64,000 nucleotides of DNA from Fidelibacterota bacterium (GCA_947475895.1 CANJMF010000005.1:1-64000); one strand, 5' to 3'. Shown: positions 1 to 8,888, counted from the stretch's first letter. A program made the numbers and translations. Notes: generated by a model not told the origin, from the sequence alone.

Positions 1-147
1 CAACTTGCCGGCCCTGTGCCAGCAGCACATCGACCTGCCGTAACTTCGCAACAATCTCTTCAGCTGTATGCCGCTTCCTTGCCATTGGTCCTATCCTCCT
101 TGTCAAAATCATACTTCAGGGAGGACCACTTCAAAGGGGGCAGATCA
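1..147 (-). mobile_element. End of an IS3-type insertion sequence (truncated by window edge)
   Basis: Read on the minus strand, the segment starts with a TGATCTGCCCCC-type terminus at 147-136. This is the form of end seen in IS3-family elements. A short leader with a purine-rich ribosome site follows, then the start of an OrfA transposase at 85. The rest of the element lies to the left of the window, so the other end, OrfB and the target duplication cannot be checked. The boundary at 147 comes from the terminus motif alone and may be off by a few bases. Confidence 0.75.
2..85 (-). CDS. IS3-family transposase OrfA, N-terminal fragment
   Basis: The minus strand reads ATG at 85 and gives 28 residues before the window ends, beginning MARKRHTAEEIVAKLRQVDV. 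This is the typical start of the helix-turn-helix OrfA of IS3-group elements, which binds the element ends. In complete elements OrfA is joined to the DDE-type OrfB by programmed frameshifting. An AAGGAGGA ribosome site stands upstream of the ATG. Only the first part of the HTH is visible, so whether the element is intact cannot be said. Confidence 0.8.
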   Translation of the reverse strand, partial: MARKRHTAEEIVAKLRQVDVLLAQGRQV

Positions 148-438
148 AGTAGCTGGAAGCCCAAGTTTGTTTGCTCGCTAGAGCGAAGCATTGACTGCGA
201 TGTAAAGGAAGAAGTCGGCCTCGCGGCAGTTATGTCTGACGCGTGCGATAGCTTGTCGGCAGCTCCATATCGTGCGCCTCTTTGATAAGGCGAACAATAC
301 CTTAGTCCACTTCGCTAATCCTGCCGCCGTTTAACGGTTCCTACTTCATTATAAATTCTGCGGTTCTCCTTCCTTAAAAATGATTTGCATCCCGAGCGTT
401 GGAGTCCAAGGATTCGGCCCATCATCAAGGGGGGGACC
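148..438. other. Intergenic, no gene recognised
   Basis: This stretch lies between the insertion-sequence end and the NHL-repeat gene. Short open frames exist on both strands, but none has a ribosome site, plausible composition or a recognisable motif. It probably holds the promoter of the downstream gene and sequence interrupted by the insertion. Confidence 0.4.
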
Positions 439-1596
439 ATGAAACGGACAGCATTTATTCTCGCGCTTCTTGCCGCCACTGGAATCTATACAGTCGGTCA
501 AGCCGCCGAACCAAATCCGCCGATACTTAAATTCAAGGCCGAAACGCCACTCCAATTACCGCCTGATCTGAACTTCGGTGAAACCTCATCTGTCACCGTA
601 AATTCTAAGGGTCACGTCTTCGTATTCCAACGCGCCAACACCTCGGGGCCCGCTTATGCGGCCTCGGCGGCGCAACTGTTGGAGTTCGATAACACCGGAA
701 AATTTGTCCGCGAAATCGGTCGCAATCTCTATGGCTGGGCATTTGCGCACGGCGTGCGCGTCGATCGGGACGACAATGTGTGGACAATCGACAAGGGTGC
801 CAACACCGTCCTTAAGTTCGGTCAGGACGGTCGCGTACTCGAGGTCTACGGCCGGCGGGATGAAGCAAGCGATTATCGCGCTCCACCGACGACCGACAAG
901 CCGCGCGATCGGAAAGCGCCGGTGCAACGTCTGGGAGCATTCGACCAGCCGACTGACGCGGCGTGGGATTCGAAGGGTAATTTGTATGTTTCCGACGGCT
1001 ACGAAAACTCGCGTGTCGCTAAGATCGATAAAGACGGAAATTGGGTAAAGTCATGGGGCGAGCGCGGTACGGGGCCAGGCCAGTTCTTGACGCCGCACGG
1101 CATCGCCATTGACGCAAAGGATAATATCTATGTCGTCGACCGCGGTAACGCGCGGATTCAGGTTTTCAACACCGACGGTAAGTTCCTGCGTCAGTTCACA
1201 ATGCACGGCCAAGTTCCGCCGTATCCGTACCAAGCTGGCGCGCCTAATCCATTCCCGGGGCACGTCGGTTTGCCTGAGCCAAAGCAGGAGAACGATCCGA
1301 ACGTACCAAAAGCGTATCCAGACGCACCTCCGCCGAACCTCATGATGCTTACGGGCGCGGCCGGCTCCATTTGCGTCACGCCACCCGGACCGAATCAGGT
1401 TCTCTTTCTCGCCGGCCTTAATCCGGATCGCCTCTACAAAGTGAGCCTCGAGGGGAAAGTGCTCGGCATGTTAGGGGCCCCGGGCGGCAAGCTCGGCCAG
1501 TTCCGATCGATGCACGGCATTGCGTGCCAGGACGATCACACGGTTTGGGTTGCCGATCAGTTTAATTGGCGCGTTCAGAAGATCACGATTGAATGA
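439..1596 (+). CDS. Exported NHL-repeat six-bladed beta-propeller protein
   Basis: 385 residues. The N-terminus is a Sec signal peptide (MKRTAFILALLAATGIYTVG, ending near QAA). The body carries repeated NHL-type blades: FAHGVRVDRDDNVWTIDKG, FDQPTDAAWDSKGNLYVSD, LTPHGIAIDAKDNIYVVDRG and MHGIACQDDHTVWVADQFN. Each has the strand pattern followed by a conserved D and a closing aromatic strand. The arrangement resembles the catalytic domain of peptidyl-alpha-hydroxyglycine amidating lyase and other periplasmic NHL propellers. Such proteins bind ligands or act as lyases or hydrolases; no specific reaction can be assigned here. The ATG at 439 is preferred over an in-frame ATG at 385 because AAGGGGGG precedes it and the signal peptide starts there. 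A hairpin terminator follows the stop. Confidence 0.85.
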   Translation: MKRTAFILALLAATGIYTVGQAAEPNPPILKFKAETPLQLPPDLNFGETSSVTVNSKGHVFVFQRANTSGPAYAASAAQLLEFDNTGKFVREIGRNLYGWAFAHGVRVDRDDNVWTIDKGANTVLKFGQDGRVLEVYGRRDEASDYRAPPTTDKPRDRKAPVQRLGAFDQPTDAAWDSKGNLYVSDGYENSRVAKIDKDGNWVKSWGERGTGPGQFLTPHGIAIDAKDNIYVVDRGNARIQVFNTDGKFLRQFTMHGQVPPYPYQAGAPNPFPGHVGLPEPKQENDPNVPKAYPDAPPPNLMMLTGAAGSICVTPPGPNQVLFLAGLNPDRLYKVSLEGKVLGMLGAPGGKLGQFRSMHGIACQDDHTVWVADQFNWRVQKITIE

Positions 1597-1619
1597 GACG
1601 CGCTGGCGGTCTCACTTTT
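1594..1619 (+). terminator. Intrinsic terminator after the NHL gene
   Basis: TGAGAC at 1594-1599 pairs with GTCTCA at 1609-1614, and a CTTTTA tract follows. The hairpin overlaps the stop codon of the NHL gene. Confidence 0.5.
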
Positions 1620-1632
1620 AGTCATGATGACG

Positions 1633-1667
1633 TTAGGGCCGTCGTGCAAAATGCACGGCGGCCCTAA
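1633..1667. terminator. Long stem-loop (15-16 bp stem, 3-nt loop)
   Basis: TTAGGGCCGTCGTGCA pairs with TGCACGGCGGCCCTAA with a single G-U wobble around a three-base loop. There is no T-run after it. It could back up the preceding terminator, protect the 3' end of the NHL transcript or block read-through toward the next gene. Confidence 0.5.
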
Positions 1668-1887
1668 TGGTGACAGCGCGGGTGGCCAGCGACTGTGCCC
1701 ACCACAAAACTTTCAATAATTCATGTGTCCGGCGTGAGAGATATTCAAATTCACGGTGTCGGGCGATCAACACTCAAATGGGACTCGCAGAATGCAGGCT
1801 AAAAAGCCTCACGGTGCTGGGCGTCGGCAATAGGGCACATAAAGCCATACATTTCTGCTGTAATGGCTTAGGGGAAATGCGTTACTA

Positions 1888-4419
1888 TTGGTTGTATTTC
1901 TTGATTGGATCGTCCACTTGTCGTCGTCCCGTCTCCCACTCCGCCACGGCCTGGTCTTGTACTTGTCCACATTTCTGGTGGTGTCGGTCCTAACTATCGG
2001 CGACCCATCCGCATTCGCGGCTTTCACCCAGTACGATATTGAAACTTATGATCTTGCTCAGGGTGTGCCGGAATTCGTCGACGTCAACTATATTGACCTG
2101 CTGAAGATCACGCAGATTTCCACCTTCCGATCCAACGCGGGCCACGATTACTCCGACTCAACCCAGTTTGGCCTCGACGCGATAAAAACTCCCGGCATGC
2201 CCGTCGAACGCTGCCGGTCGATGAAGCATTACTTCGTGGCCCCCGATGCCACCACGAAGATTTACGCGCCTGTATCGGGTGTCGTATCGCGCATGTTCGA
2301 TGAGTCCATTGGCGGCACACAGGTGCAAATTACCTCAGATGCCCAGAATGCTTTCACCTTCATTCTCTTCCATGTCGTACTCACACCGGCGCTCCACGAG
2401 GGCGATCATGTGACAGCCGGCCAGTTGCTCGGTCATCACACTGGATCGCAAACTTTTTCCGACATTGCCGTCGAGGTGCACACCCCCACGGGTTATCATT
2501 TGGTATCCTATTTCGAGACGCTTACCGACGCTGCTTTCGCTCCCTATGTAGCGCGCGGCGTTACCTCGCGCGATCAACTCATTTACTCGCGTGAACAAAC
2601 TGATGCCCTGCCGAGCCCATGCGTTGGAACCAATACCCTCAATGTCAATTATCCACCGAGCTACTTTGACCTGAACCCTGGCGCCGCGGGTCAAACGATC
2701 AACGCCGCATCTCCCCCTGTTTCGGTCCACCTCAATGATCCGCCGCTCAATCTCGCCCCCGTCTCGTCGGCTGGGTTGCCGGTGACAACCTTCCCGGACG
2801 GCGTGGGCGTTTGCAACGTTGTGGGCCAGTTTGTTCAGTATAATCGGGCGGGCATCTGCAAACTCGTTCTCACCCAAGCCGGCGATGCGACTCACTTGCC
2901 CGCGCCGCCTCTTCGGATCAGTTTCCCAATCCTACCTGAAGGAACTGAATTGCGATCGCCGCCCCGCCTGGGGGGCGTGTTCCCGCCGTCGGCAACCGGC
3001 GTACAATCTTACTTGCGTATTTATAATTCTGGGGCCGTGGCCGGTACGATCACTATCTCGCTCTTCGATGGCGGTTCGGGACATATCGTAGCAAAGTGGA
3101 CCAGTCCGGCGATTGCGCCCGGCACAGCGCCGCAATTCTCCATCGCCGACCTCGAATCTGCTGCCGCCCCCGGATTCACGCGGCCCGCCGTCTACGGACT
3201 ACGTGTTGAGCCCGAGACGACCATCACTGCAGGCACTTTCCAGCATGTGCTCTTCGATCCGATAGCCCGCGTGCTCACGAATGCCAGTTCGTGCAGCGCG
3301 GGCATTATCGGAAATCCTACGGACTTGATCGCCGTCCACACGTCGACGCTTGCGGCGGAATTTCCGAGCAGCCTGGACTATGTTAACGGCAGCGCGTTCT
3401 CCGGCGGAGCTGGGCTGCAATTGTATAGCGCCGATACAGGCGCGCGCCTTGGTGCGGGCGACTATGCTTCCCGCGTCTATTATGCATCAGGAAAAAATGG
3501 GGCGCCGATTACCTCGCGCGGCGAATTCGTCACGTCGATCGCTGCGCTGGAATCTATCTATAAATTCACGCCCAGCGCCAATTCATACCATTACGTCGTC
3601 AAGACATCCTATCTGTTCCCGACCGACGTCGTGCGGCATCTCGTATCCAGCACCTCTGTAGGCGTAATCTCCGATATGACGGCGCAGTGCGACATTGGTG
3701 GTCTTTTCAGTCATACCACGCGGAGTCTACTGACAGCCGGTTCCGTTTACTCCGCCGACAACGTGTCGGGGCAGTCATTTCTGCGCTTTTATAACCCAGC
3801 GAGCTACGATGGATCAGTGACTGTCGTTCTGTACGACAGTGCTGTTGGGGGGCCGAGCTTAGGACAATGGACGAGTCCGCCAATACCGTCTGGAGCCCAG
3901 GTCCAATATCCGATCGGCACCATCGATGCTGCCCTCGGTTTGAAGAAGAAGACTAACTACCTCATCGAGGTCTACGCCACTTTCTTTGGTTACTTCCAAC
4001 ATGTGCTGTGGCGGGCACCTGACGGCGCCATTTCCAACTTTAGTACTTGCGGCGAATCGGTCATGGCCGATCCCGCGATCTTGCTTGCAGTGCATTCTTC
4101 CAGTGTGGCCGCTTTTGGTTATCCAAGCAATGTCATTATCAACAATACCGGTACGGCCGCTTCCGAGGTGACGCTGGGTGTCTATAACGCCGTGACTGGG
4201 AAAAAGCTTGGTAGCTTCACGACTGGGTCGATTCCAGCCAACGGCCAGCTTCATTTCAATTCGACGGCCCTTGAAAGCTCCGCCCACATCACGCCTGACC
4301 CAGCCATCGGCCATTACGTGGTAAAAGCCGAGGGCGCCTTCACAGGGTTCCTGCAACATTATGTCAACAATGTCGCAACCGGCGCCGTCACCGATATGAC
4401 TCTAGTGTGCGCGATGTAG
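1888..4419 (+). CDS. Large exported protein: M23-like domain plus four beta-sandwich-like repeats
   Basis: 843 residues from a TTG. The start is uncertain; another TTG in frame lies at 1918. A hydrophobic export segment spans about residues 22-45. Residues ~80-215 resemble a lysostaphin-type M23 (LytM/duplicated hybrid) domain: GHDYSD gives the HxxxD metal motif, KIYAPVSGVVSRM and EGDHVTAGQLLGHH match the barrel-like core, and IAVEVHTP sits where the HxH strand is expected. The usual HxH pair is not clear, so catalysis is doubtful. From residue ~365 to the end come four ~120-residue units with shared landmarks (LRIYN or LRFYN, WTSPxI, FQHVLW or LQHY, then a Cys). They may be adhesive or cell-surface domains. 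The role is unknown. Confidence 0.75.
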   Translation: MVVFLDWIVHLSSSRLPLRHGLVLYLSTFLVVSVLTIGDPSAFAAFTQYDIETYDLAQGVPEFVDVNYIDLLKITQISTFRSNAGHDYSDSTQFGLDAIKTPGMPVERCRSMKHYFVAPDATTKIYAPVSGVVSRMFDESIGGTQVQITSDAQNAFTFILFHVVLTPALHEGDHVTAGQLLGHHTGSQTFSDIAVEVHTPTGYHLVSYFETLTDAAFAPYVARGVTSRDQLIYSREQTDALPSPCVGTNTLNVNYPPSYFDLNPGAAGQTINAASPPVSVHLNDPPLNLAPVSSAGLPVTTFPDGVGVCNVVGQFVQYNRAGICKLVLTQAGDATHLPAPPLRISFPILPEGTELRSPPRLGGVFPPSATGVQSYLRIYNSGAVAGTITISLFDGGSGHIVAKWTSPAIAPGTAPQFSIADLESAAAPGFTRPAVYGLRVEPETTITAGTFQHVLFDPIARVLTNASSCSAGIIGNPTDLIAVHTSTLAAEFPSSLDYVNGSAFSGGAGLQLYSADTGARLGAGDYASRVYYASGKNGAPITSRGEFVTSIAALESIYKFTPSANSYHYVVKTSYLFPTDVVRHLVSSTSVGVISDMTAQCDIGGLFSHTTRSLLTAGSVYSADNVSGQSFLRFYNPASYDGSVTVVLYDSAVGGPSLGQWTSPPIPSGAQVQYPIGTIDAALGLKKKTNYLIEVYATFFGYFQHVLWRAPDGAISNFSTCGESVMADPAILLAVHSSSVAAFGYPSNVIINNTGTAASEVTLGVYNAVTGKKLGSFTTGSIPANGQLHFNSTALESSAHITPDPAIGHYVVKAEGAFTGFLQHYVNNVATGAVTDMTLVCAM

Positions 4420-4548
4420 CGGGAGACGCCGAGCTCTCTCCGCAAGATGACGAAAAAATTCTCGTGGAAATCCAGGGGCTGATGCACGGTCTGGTTGCCT
4501 GTTCAGGTGGCTGTACGTCCACGTAGTCAATGACGCCAGTTACTTGGA

Positions 4549-4602
4549 GAAAAAAGCAAACGCAACGGCAACCGGGCTGCAACCGGGGCCTTCCCGTGCG
4601 TT
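4549..4602 (-). terminator. Probable terminator of the 53-residue small gene
   Basis: On the minus strand, AACGCA (4602-4597) can pair with TGCGTT (4564-4559), with a smaller CCGG/CCGG stem inside. GCTTTTTT at 4555-4549 then follows. It lies just downstream of the small gene at 4619-4780, which supports that gene being transcribed. Confidence 0.45.
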
Positions 4603-4618
4603 GCTAAACGCCTCTGAA

Positions 4619-4780
4619 TCAGAGGATTGAGACTGCCAGCTTTTTGCCGCCCATTGTCCCTAAAATCTCTGTGGGCTGGAATGGTGCAAGGTCGTTGAAA
4701 TTCGTGGGCGCCCATTTTTCGACGACTTCATTTTGATACAGGTCAACGCCCTTCGTGTTCTCAATCGTAAAATGTGCCAT
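4619..4780 (-). CDS. 53-residue small protein, unrecognised
   Basis: The minus-strand ORF starts MAHFTIENTKGVDLYQNEVV, then has LAPFQPTEILGTMGGKKLAV and ends SIL. I do not recognise the family. Four things suggest it is real: codon composition is protein-like, a TATAAT hexamer stands upstream at 4806-4801, a terminator-like hairpin with a T-run follows, and a decayed second copy of its C-terminal motif (LAPF...PTEILGTIGGK) lies about 350 bp away on the same strand. The ribosome site is weak and the predicted leader is only about 15 bases. There is no signal peptide or membrane segment, so a cytoplasmic peptide is likely. Confidence 0.55.
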   Translation of the reverse strand: MAHFTIENTKGVDLYQNEVVEKWAPTNFNDLAPFQPTEILGTMGGKKLAVSIL

Positions 4781-4800
4781 AGGCTAGGGACCCGTGAAAA

Positions 4801-4822
4801 ATTATACGTGATACTTATAAGT
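4801..4822 (-). promoter_or_regulatory. Candidate -10 box and palindrome upstream of the small gene
   Basis: The minus strand has a perfect TATAAT at 4806-4801. The perfect palindrome ACTTATAAGT lies just upstream at 4813-4822, in the spacer toward -35, where a repressor could bind. No convincing -35 hexamer is seen. The assignment is inferred. Confidence 0.35.
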
Positions 4823-4959
4823 CTCGATCAGTAGTTTATTTTCAAATGGCGGCTAATATTTGGGTCGCCGGCTTGATTCACGCAAACCATCTAAATCACT
4901 GAAATAATTGACTTTTTCGTAAAGGGCGCTTCTGCACGTGTTGAAAACACGCCTGGACG

Positions 4960-5090
4960 AAAGAGCGCCAGCAAAACGGCTTTTGCCGCCAATTGTCCCC
5001 AATATCTCGGTCGGCTAAAAACGGCGCCAGGCTGCGGGATGTGCGTTGGCAGTCAAATTGGAAAACGGTTTTCACAAATTCTTGATTGAA
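4960..5090 (-). pseudogene. Decayed copy of the 53-residue small gene
   Basis: On the minus strand, one frame reads SLAPF at about 5033-5019, and the next frame continues PTEILGTIGGKS at about 5014-4979. This matches LAPFQPTEILGTMGGKK of the intact gene at 4619-4780 except for one extra base between the two parts. Upstream residues no longer match and no start is present. It is best read as a frameshifted, truncated paralogue left by local duplication. Confidence 0.5.
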
Positions 5091-5119
5091 TCAGGTCAGA
5101 GTGCGCGGCTCAGGATAGA

Positions 5120-5377
5120 TTGAAATCAATGACGCTTGGCGTCATGGAGTGTTGGATGAGCGCGGGAAAGAAGTACGAAGCAGGGATGCGGGTCACTTTT
5201 AACGATGCCACAAATGCAGTGGCGGTTTCTTTTCGCGGGCGTTTGATAACCCTCTCAGGTCCATATCCGTCGCGGGAAACAGCCATTCGCGCGGGCGAGG
5301 ACTACTGCCGGAAACAGGGTTGGATTGACCGCTCCGATGAACGTGCCGGTCTAAGTATTATCAAAAGAACCCGGTAA
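5120..5377 (+). CDS. Small hypothetical protein (85 residues)
   Basis: This short ORF contains GMRVTFNDATNAVAVSFRG followed by GPYPSRETAIRAGEDYCRK. The layout suggests a small beta strand unit followed by a helix. No family is recognised. A second possible start is the ATG at 5156 (MSAGKKYEAG), which would give 73 residues. No signal peptide is present. Protein-like composition and lack of overlap make it a reasonable but unproven gene. Confidence 0.5.
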   Translation: MKSMTLGVMECWMSAGKKYEAGMRVTFNDATNAVAVSFRGRLITLSGPYPSRETAIRAGEDYCRKQGWIDRSDERAGLSIIKRTR

Positions 5378-5477
5378 TACGGGCGATGAGAAAGAGGTTT
5401 GTTGCGTCAGTGCGTCGTCGCACAAATTTTGAAGTACCTAGCATTTTCGCCCGCGTGGCCAGCGCTCCAGGAATACC

Positions 5478-5942
5478 TTGCGTCTAATCGAAGACCCCCT
5501 CGCGCAATTGCTCTGTATGGTCGTCGACGACGACGCAGAACATTGCAAGCATCTCGCGGCGAACCTTAAGAAGGTCGGCGTAAAACAGGTGCTTTCGGCG
5601 GCCTGCGGTCAGGAGGCATTGGGCATCTTGACCGCCCAGCCACGCCCCGTGGATCTCATTCTCGCAGATGTACAGATGCCCAATGGCAACGGCCTTCAGC
5701 TGCTGCAAGCGTTGAGGGTGGGAAATATCAAGGGCATGCGCATGAATTCGACGTTCGTGCTGGCAACAGCGTCGGCGACCGTCGGACTTATTCAAACCGC
5801 ATCATCACTCGACGCCAACGGCTTCGTCGTCAAACCGGTAAATGCCGACAAGTTCGAAGCGACAATCTTGAAAGCGCGCCGCACGGTATTCCCTCCATCT
5901 CCGCACCGCCATGCGGAGATCTACATACCCGATGAGATCTGA
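5478..5942 (+). CDS. Single-domain response regulator (receiver only)
   Basis: 154 residues from TTG, with CCAGGA six bases upstream; an ATG at 5517 is the alternative. The whole protein is a CheY-like receiver domain. VVDDD forms the acidic pocket at residues ~15-19, LILADVQMPNGNG supplies the phosphoacceptor Asp, VLATAS the switch Thr/Ser, and FVVKPV the conserved Lys. There is no output domain, so it probably works by protein contact in a phosphorelay. The stop codon lies one base before the start of the DUF2336 gene, so the two are likely co-transcribed and functionally linked. Confidence 0.88.
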   Translation: MRLIEDPLAQLLCMVVDDDAEHCKHLAANLKKVGVKQVLSAACGQEALGILTAQPRPVDLILADVQMPNGNGLQLLQALRVGNIKGMRMNSTFVLATASATVGLIQTASSLDANGFVVKPVNADKFEATILKARRTVFPPSPHRHAEIYIPDEI

Positions 5943-5943
5943 C

Positions 5944-7080
5944 ATGGAACCCATCAACCCTTCACCCGTGGATGGTGGCGGCATCACGCAGGCGAATCTG
6001 CGAGGCTTGAGCACGGCAGATTACTTGAAAGCAGAGGCCAAACTCACCGTTGAGGAGAAATCGGCTTTGGCGACGGGTCTCGCCAGGGCGCTCAATGCGC
6101 ATTCAGGCGATGGGGCCCATTTTACGGAGTCAGAAGCGATACTGCGCCTGTTGATTTGGAATGCCGAGCCTCGCGTGGTGGAGGCGATTGGAAACGCCGT
6201 GGCTGCAAATCCGCTTGCACCCAGAAGCCTTGCTTGGGCACTAGCGAACGACGATGAGATCGCAGCGCTGCCTGTTCTCCAGTCCTGCGCCGCGCTATCC
6301 GATGAAGACCTTGTGGCCATCGTTGAAGAAAGCGGCAACTTCTCAAAAATGGGCGCCATTGCCGGGCGCTCCGTCGTCAGTGAACAGATCTCGCGGTCGC
6401 TGGTTCAGCATGGTGACGAGTCCACCATGCATTCGCTGCTGGCTAACGTAAAAGCAGTCATTTCAGACGATGCCTTTGGGGACATGCTCGACCGTTTCGG
6501 ACAACACGCGCGCGTTCAAGAAGGTGTCGCCGATCGGGAAACGCTATCGCCTTCGATCGCGCTCCGCCTCGCCGGCTCGGCAAATGCGAGCGTGGCGGCA
6601 AAGCTCGCGCACCGTCATCAAACCCCGCCGCCGCGCATTGTGCAGATGCCAGGGTATGTGGATGAGGGCGGCAGCGAAGAAGAGCTGAATCGGCACATGT
6701 CGAAATTGATTGCCCAAAAGTCGCTCAGCGAAGTGACGCTGGTACATCATTTGTGTCTCGGAAATTTTGATTTCTTTTGCCGCGCGTTGTCCGCTTTGAC
6801 TGGTTCAGTGAAAGATGACGTGTGCGCTCAGATTTTGGAATCGCCGTCCACTCATCTTGCGCAGTACTGGGAGAAGGGGTTGTTGCCCCGAGAATGGCTT
6901 CCAATCGCCAGCGCGGCCGCGTCTGCTCTGATCCACATAGATCAAAACTATAGCAAGGCGGATCGACAACTTTTCAGCAGAAACATTTTCGACCGCACTG
7001 CGGCCCTGCTGAAAGCCGAGAAAGTGTCCATTAGCGACGGACAGAAGCGCTTTTTTGCGCGCCATGGAATTCGCCTGTAG
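5944..7080 (+). CDS. DUF2336 domain protein
   Basis: 378 residues, mostly helical. Its HEAT-like blocks (SEAILRLLIWNAEPRVVEAI, RSLAWALANDDEIAALPVLQ, SLLANVKAVISDDAFGDML) match the DUF2336 family, which is common in alphaproteobacteria and often encoded near signalling genes. No enzymatic motif is visible. The ATG at 5944 follows the receiver gene stop directly and is chosen over the in-frame ATG at 5911, which overlaps that gene. A role as partner or effector of the upstream receiver protein is inferred from operon structure only. Confidence 0.75.
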   Translation: MEPINPSPVDGGGITQANLRGLSTADYLKAEAKLTVEEKSALATGLARALNAHSGDGAHFTESEAILRLLIWNAEPRVVEAIGNAVAANPLAPRSLAWALANDDEIAALPVLQSCAALSDEDLVAIVEESGNFSKMGAIAGRSVVSEQISRSLVQHGDESTMHSLLANVKAVISDDAFGDMLDRFGQHARVQEGVADRETLSPSIALRLAGSANASVAAKLAHRHQTPPPRIVQMPGYVDEGGSEEELNRHMSKLIAQKSLSEVTLVHHLCLGNFDFFCRALSALTGSVKDDVCAQILESPSTHLAQYWEKGLLPREWLPIASAAASALIHIDQNYSKADRQLFSRNIFDRTAALLKAEKVSISDGQKRFFARHGIRL

Positions 7081-7283
7081 GCATAAGCTCGGTTCTGACC
7101 GAGGCGATTATTCCCTCCCGGGCCAGTTAATGGCTGCCAATCTTCAAGAATAGGGCTCACGATCATACACCCAAGCGTGGCGAGATGTAGGGCGTGGAGA
7201 TGGCCGCCTGTTAACTGGCCTTGCAACCGGCATTTACTTGACGGAGGCTCTTGGGACTGGGCTGTGCTTGGGAGGGGACGCTC

Positions 7284-8888
7284 GTGTTTCATCAAATTAT
7301 CGCGCCGGTCGGCGAAAGCCTCGGTCTGTCTTTTGTCATCGGGAGCGCGCCGATTGTCGTGCTCCTGGTGTTGCTCGGCATCGCGCGCCGACCCGCCTGG
7401 CAGGCGTCGAGTGCCGGACTTCTCGTCGCACTCATTCTTGCGGTGGTAGTCTGGAAAATGCCGCCACTCCAAGCGCTCGATAGTGTCGCGGCAGGGGCGG
7501 CATTCGCTCTCTGGCCGATCATGTGGATCGTGTTCAATGCGCTTGCGCTCTACAACGTCGCAGTCGAGTCCGGACGGTTCGCGGCATTTCGCGAGTGGAT
7601 GCTCGAACATCTCCCCAATGATCGTCGCATCGTTTTGGTCGTGGTTGGATTTTCTTTCGGCTGCTTGCTCGAAGGCATTACCGGTTTTGGTACGCCCGTC
7701 GCGATCACAAGCGCGTTGCTCATTACCTTGGGCTTTCCCGCGATCGAGGCTCTCGTGTTTACATTGATATTCAACACCGCGCCGGTTGCTTTCGGCGCGC
7801 TTGGCACACCCGTCACGACGCTCGGTGCCGTAACGCAACTGTCCGATGTGACGCTGGGCGCCATGATCGGCCGACAACTTCCCATGCTGGCGCTCTTGCT
7901 TCCGTTCTATGTGATCGGCGTTTATGGCGGTGTGCGCGCGGTGCGTGGCGTATGGCCGGCGCTCCTGGTTGCGGGTGCTTCCTTCGCTTTGACTCAGTTC
8001 GTTACGTCAAATTATATCGACTACGCGCTGACCGATGTCCTGTCTTCGCTTATCTCCCTGCTGGTCACTGTCGCATTCTTGAAAATTTGGAAGGTGCCAC
8101 ATGATCCAGCCTTCGCGCTCTTGGCGTCGGCAAAAACGGCCGAGAGCGGAGCGATAAAACTCTCCGCCTGGCAGGGGTGGACGCCCTGGCTGGTCCTGAC
8201 CGTGATTGTGGTGGGTTGGGTTCATCTCAAGGTGAACGTGTTCGGGCAAGTGGCCGTGCAGTGGCCGGGCCTACACAACGCCGTCTTCATCACGGCTTAT
8301 GACAAACCCTATGCTGCTATCTGGAATTTTCAGCCGCTTGCGACGGGAACAGCCATTTTGATCAGCACGCTGGTTGTCGGGCTGCTCGTTAAGCTAAAGC
8401 CGGGTGGGATCGTGCGCTGCTATGGGAAAGCGGCGCGCCTGGTGGCAAGTCCGGCGATCAACACCGTGCTGATTGTGGGGCTCGCGTATTTACTGAACTA
8501 TTCCGGGATTGCTTACACGCTTGGCATCGGGATCGCCTCCTTAGGCGCGGTCTTCGTGATTTTGTCTGCGTTCCTGGGATGGCTCGCTGTCTTTTTGTCG
8601 GGCAGCGATACATCGGGCAATGCGCTTTTCGGCAACCTTCAAGTCGTCGCGGCGCGGCAACTGGGACTCAATCCCATCTTGATGGCCGCGACCAACTCGT
8701 CGGGGGGAGTCCTCGGCAAGATGATATCTCCCCAAAATATCTGCACGGGGACGGCTGTAACTGATTTAAAAGGGCGCGAAGGCGCGATATTGGCGCGGAC
8801 ATTTAAGCACAGCATTATTTTGACGCTGCTCTTGAGTCTTTGGGTCGTGTTTCTGCAATACGTCGCGCCCGGGTTGATCCCCGGCTAG
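7284..8888 (+). CDS. lldP: L-lactate permease family transporter (LctP/LldP)
   Basis: 534 residues and about a dozen hydrophobic segments. Family landmarks are EGITGFGTPVAITSALLI and FNTAPVAFGALGTPVTTLG in the first half, and FLSGSDTSGNALFGNLQ and ATNSSGGVLGKMISPQNIC in the second. These proteins are inner-membrane proton symporters for lactate and also carry glycolate. The GTG at 7284 is preferred over the TTG at 7251 because GGGAGGGG precedes it and the membrane protein begins there. The glycolate oxidase genes glcD, glcE and glcF follow on the same strand after 104 bases, so import of a 2-hydroxyacid for that enzyme is likely. Lactate or glycolate cannot be decided from sequence. Confidence 0.9.
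   Translation: MFHQIIAPVGESLGLSFVIGSAPIVVLLVLLGIARRPAWQASSAGLLVALILAVVVWKMPPLQALDSVAAGAAFALWPIMWIVFNALALYNVAVESGRFAAFREWMLEHLPNDRRIVLVVVGFSFGCLLEGITGFGTPVAITSALLITLGFPAIEALVFTLIFNTAPVAFGALGTPVTTLGAVTQLSDVTLGAMIGRQLPMLALLLPFYVIGVYGGVRAVRGVWPALLVAGASFALTQFVTSNYIDYALTDVLSSLISLLVTVAFLKIWKVPHDPAFALLASAKTAESGAIKLSAWQGWTPWLVLTVIVVGWVHLKVNVFGQVAVQWPGLHNAVFITAYDKPYAAIWNFQPLATGTAILISTLVVGLLVKLKPGGIVRCYGKAARLVASPAINTVLIVGLAYLLNYSGIAYTLGIGIASLGAVFVILSAFLGWLAVFLSGSDTSGNALFGNLQVVAARQLGLNPILMAATNSSGGVLGKMISPQNICTGTAVTDLKGREGAILARTFKHSIILTLLLSLWVVFLQYVAPGLIPG

Noticed and set aside
16-285. Plus-strand ORF of 89 codons at the left edge
   Set aside because: It runs antisense to the IS3-type OrfA start and its leader, and the protein shows no family features.
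6948-7877. Minus-strand ORF of 309 codons
   Set aside because: It is antisense to the end of the DUF2336 gene and the lactate permease; the translation is Arg/Asp/His-rich low-quality sequence, typical of a shadow frame.
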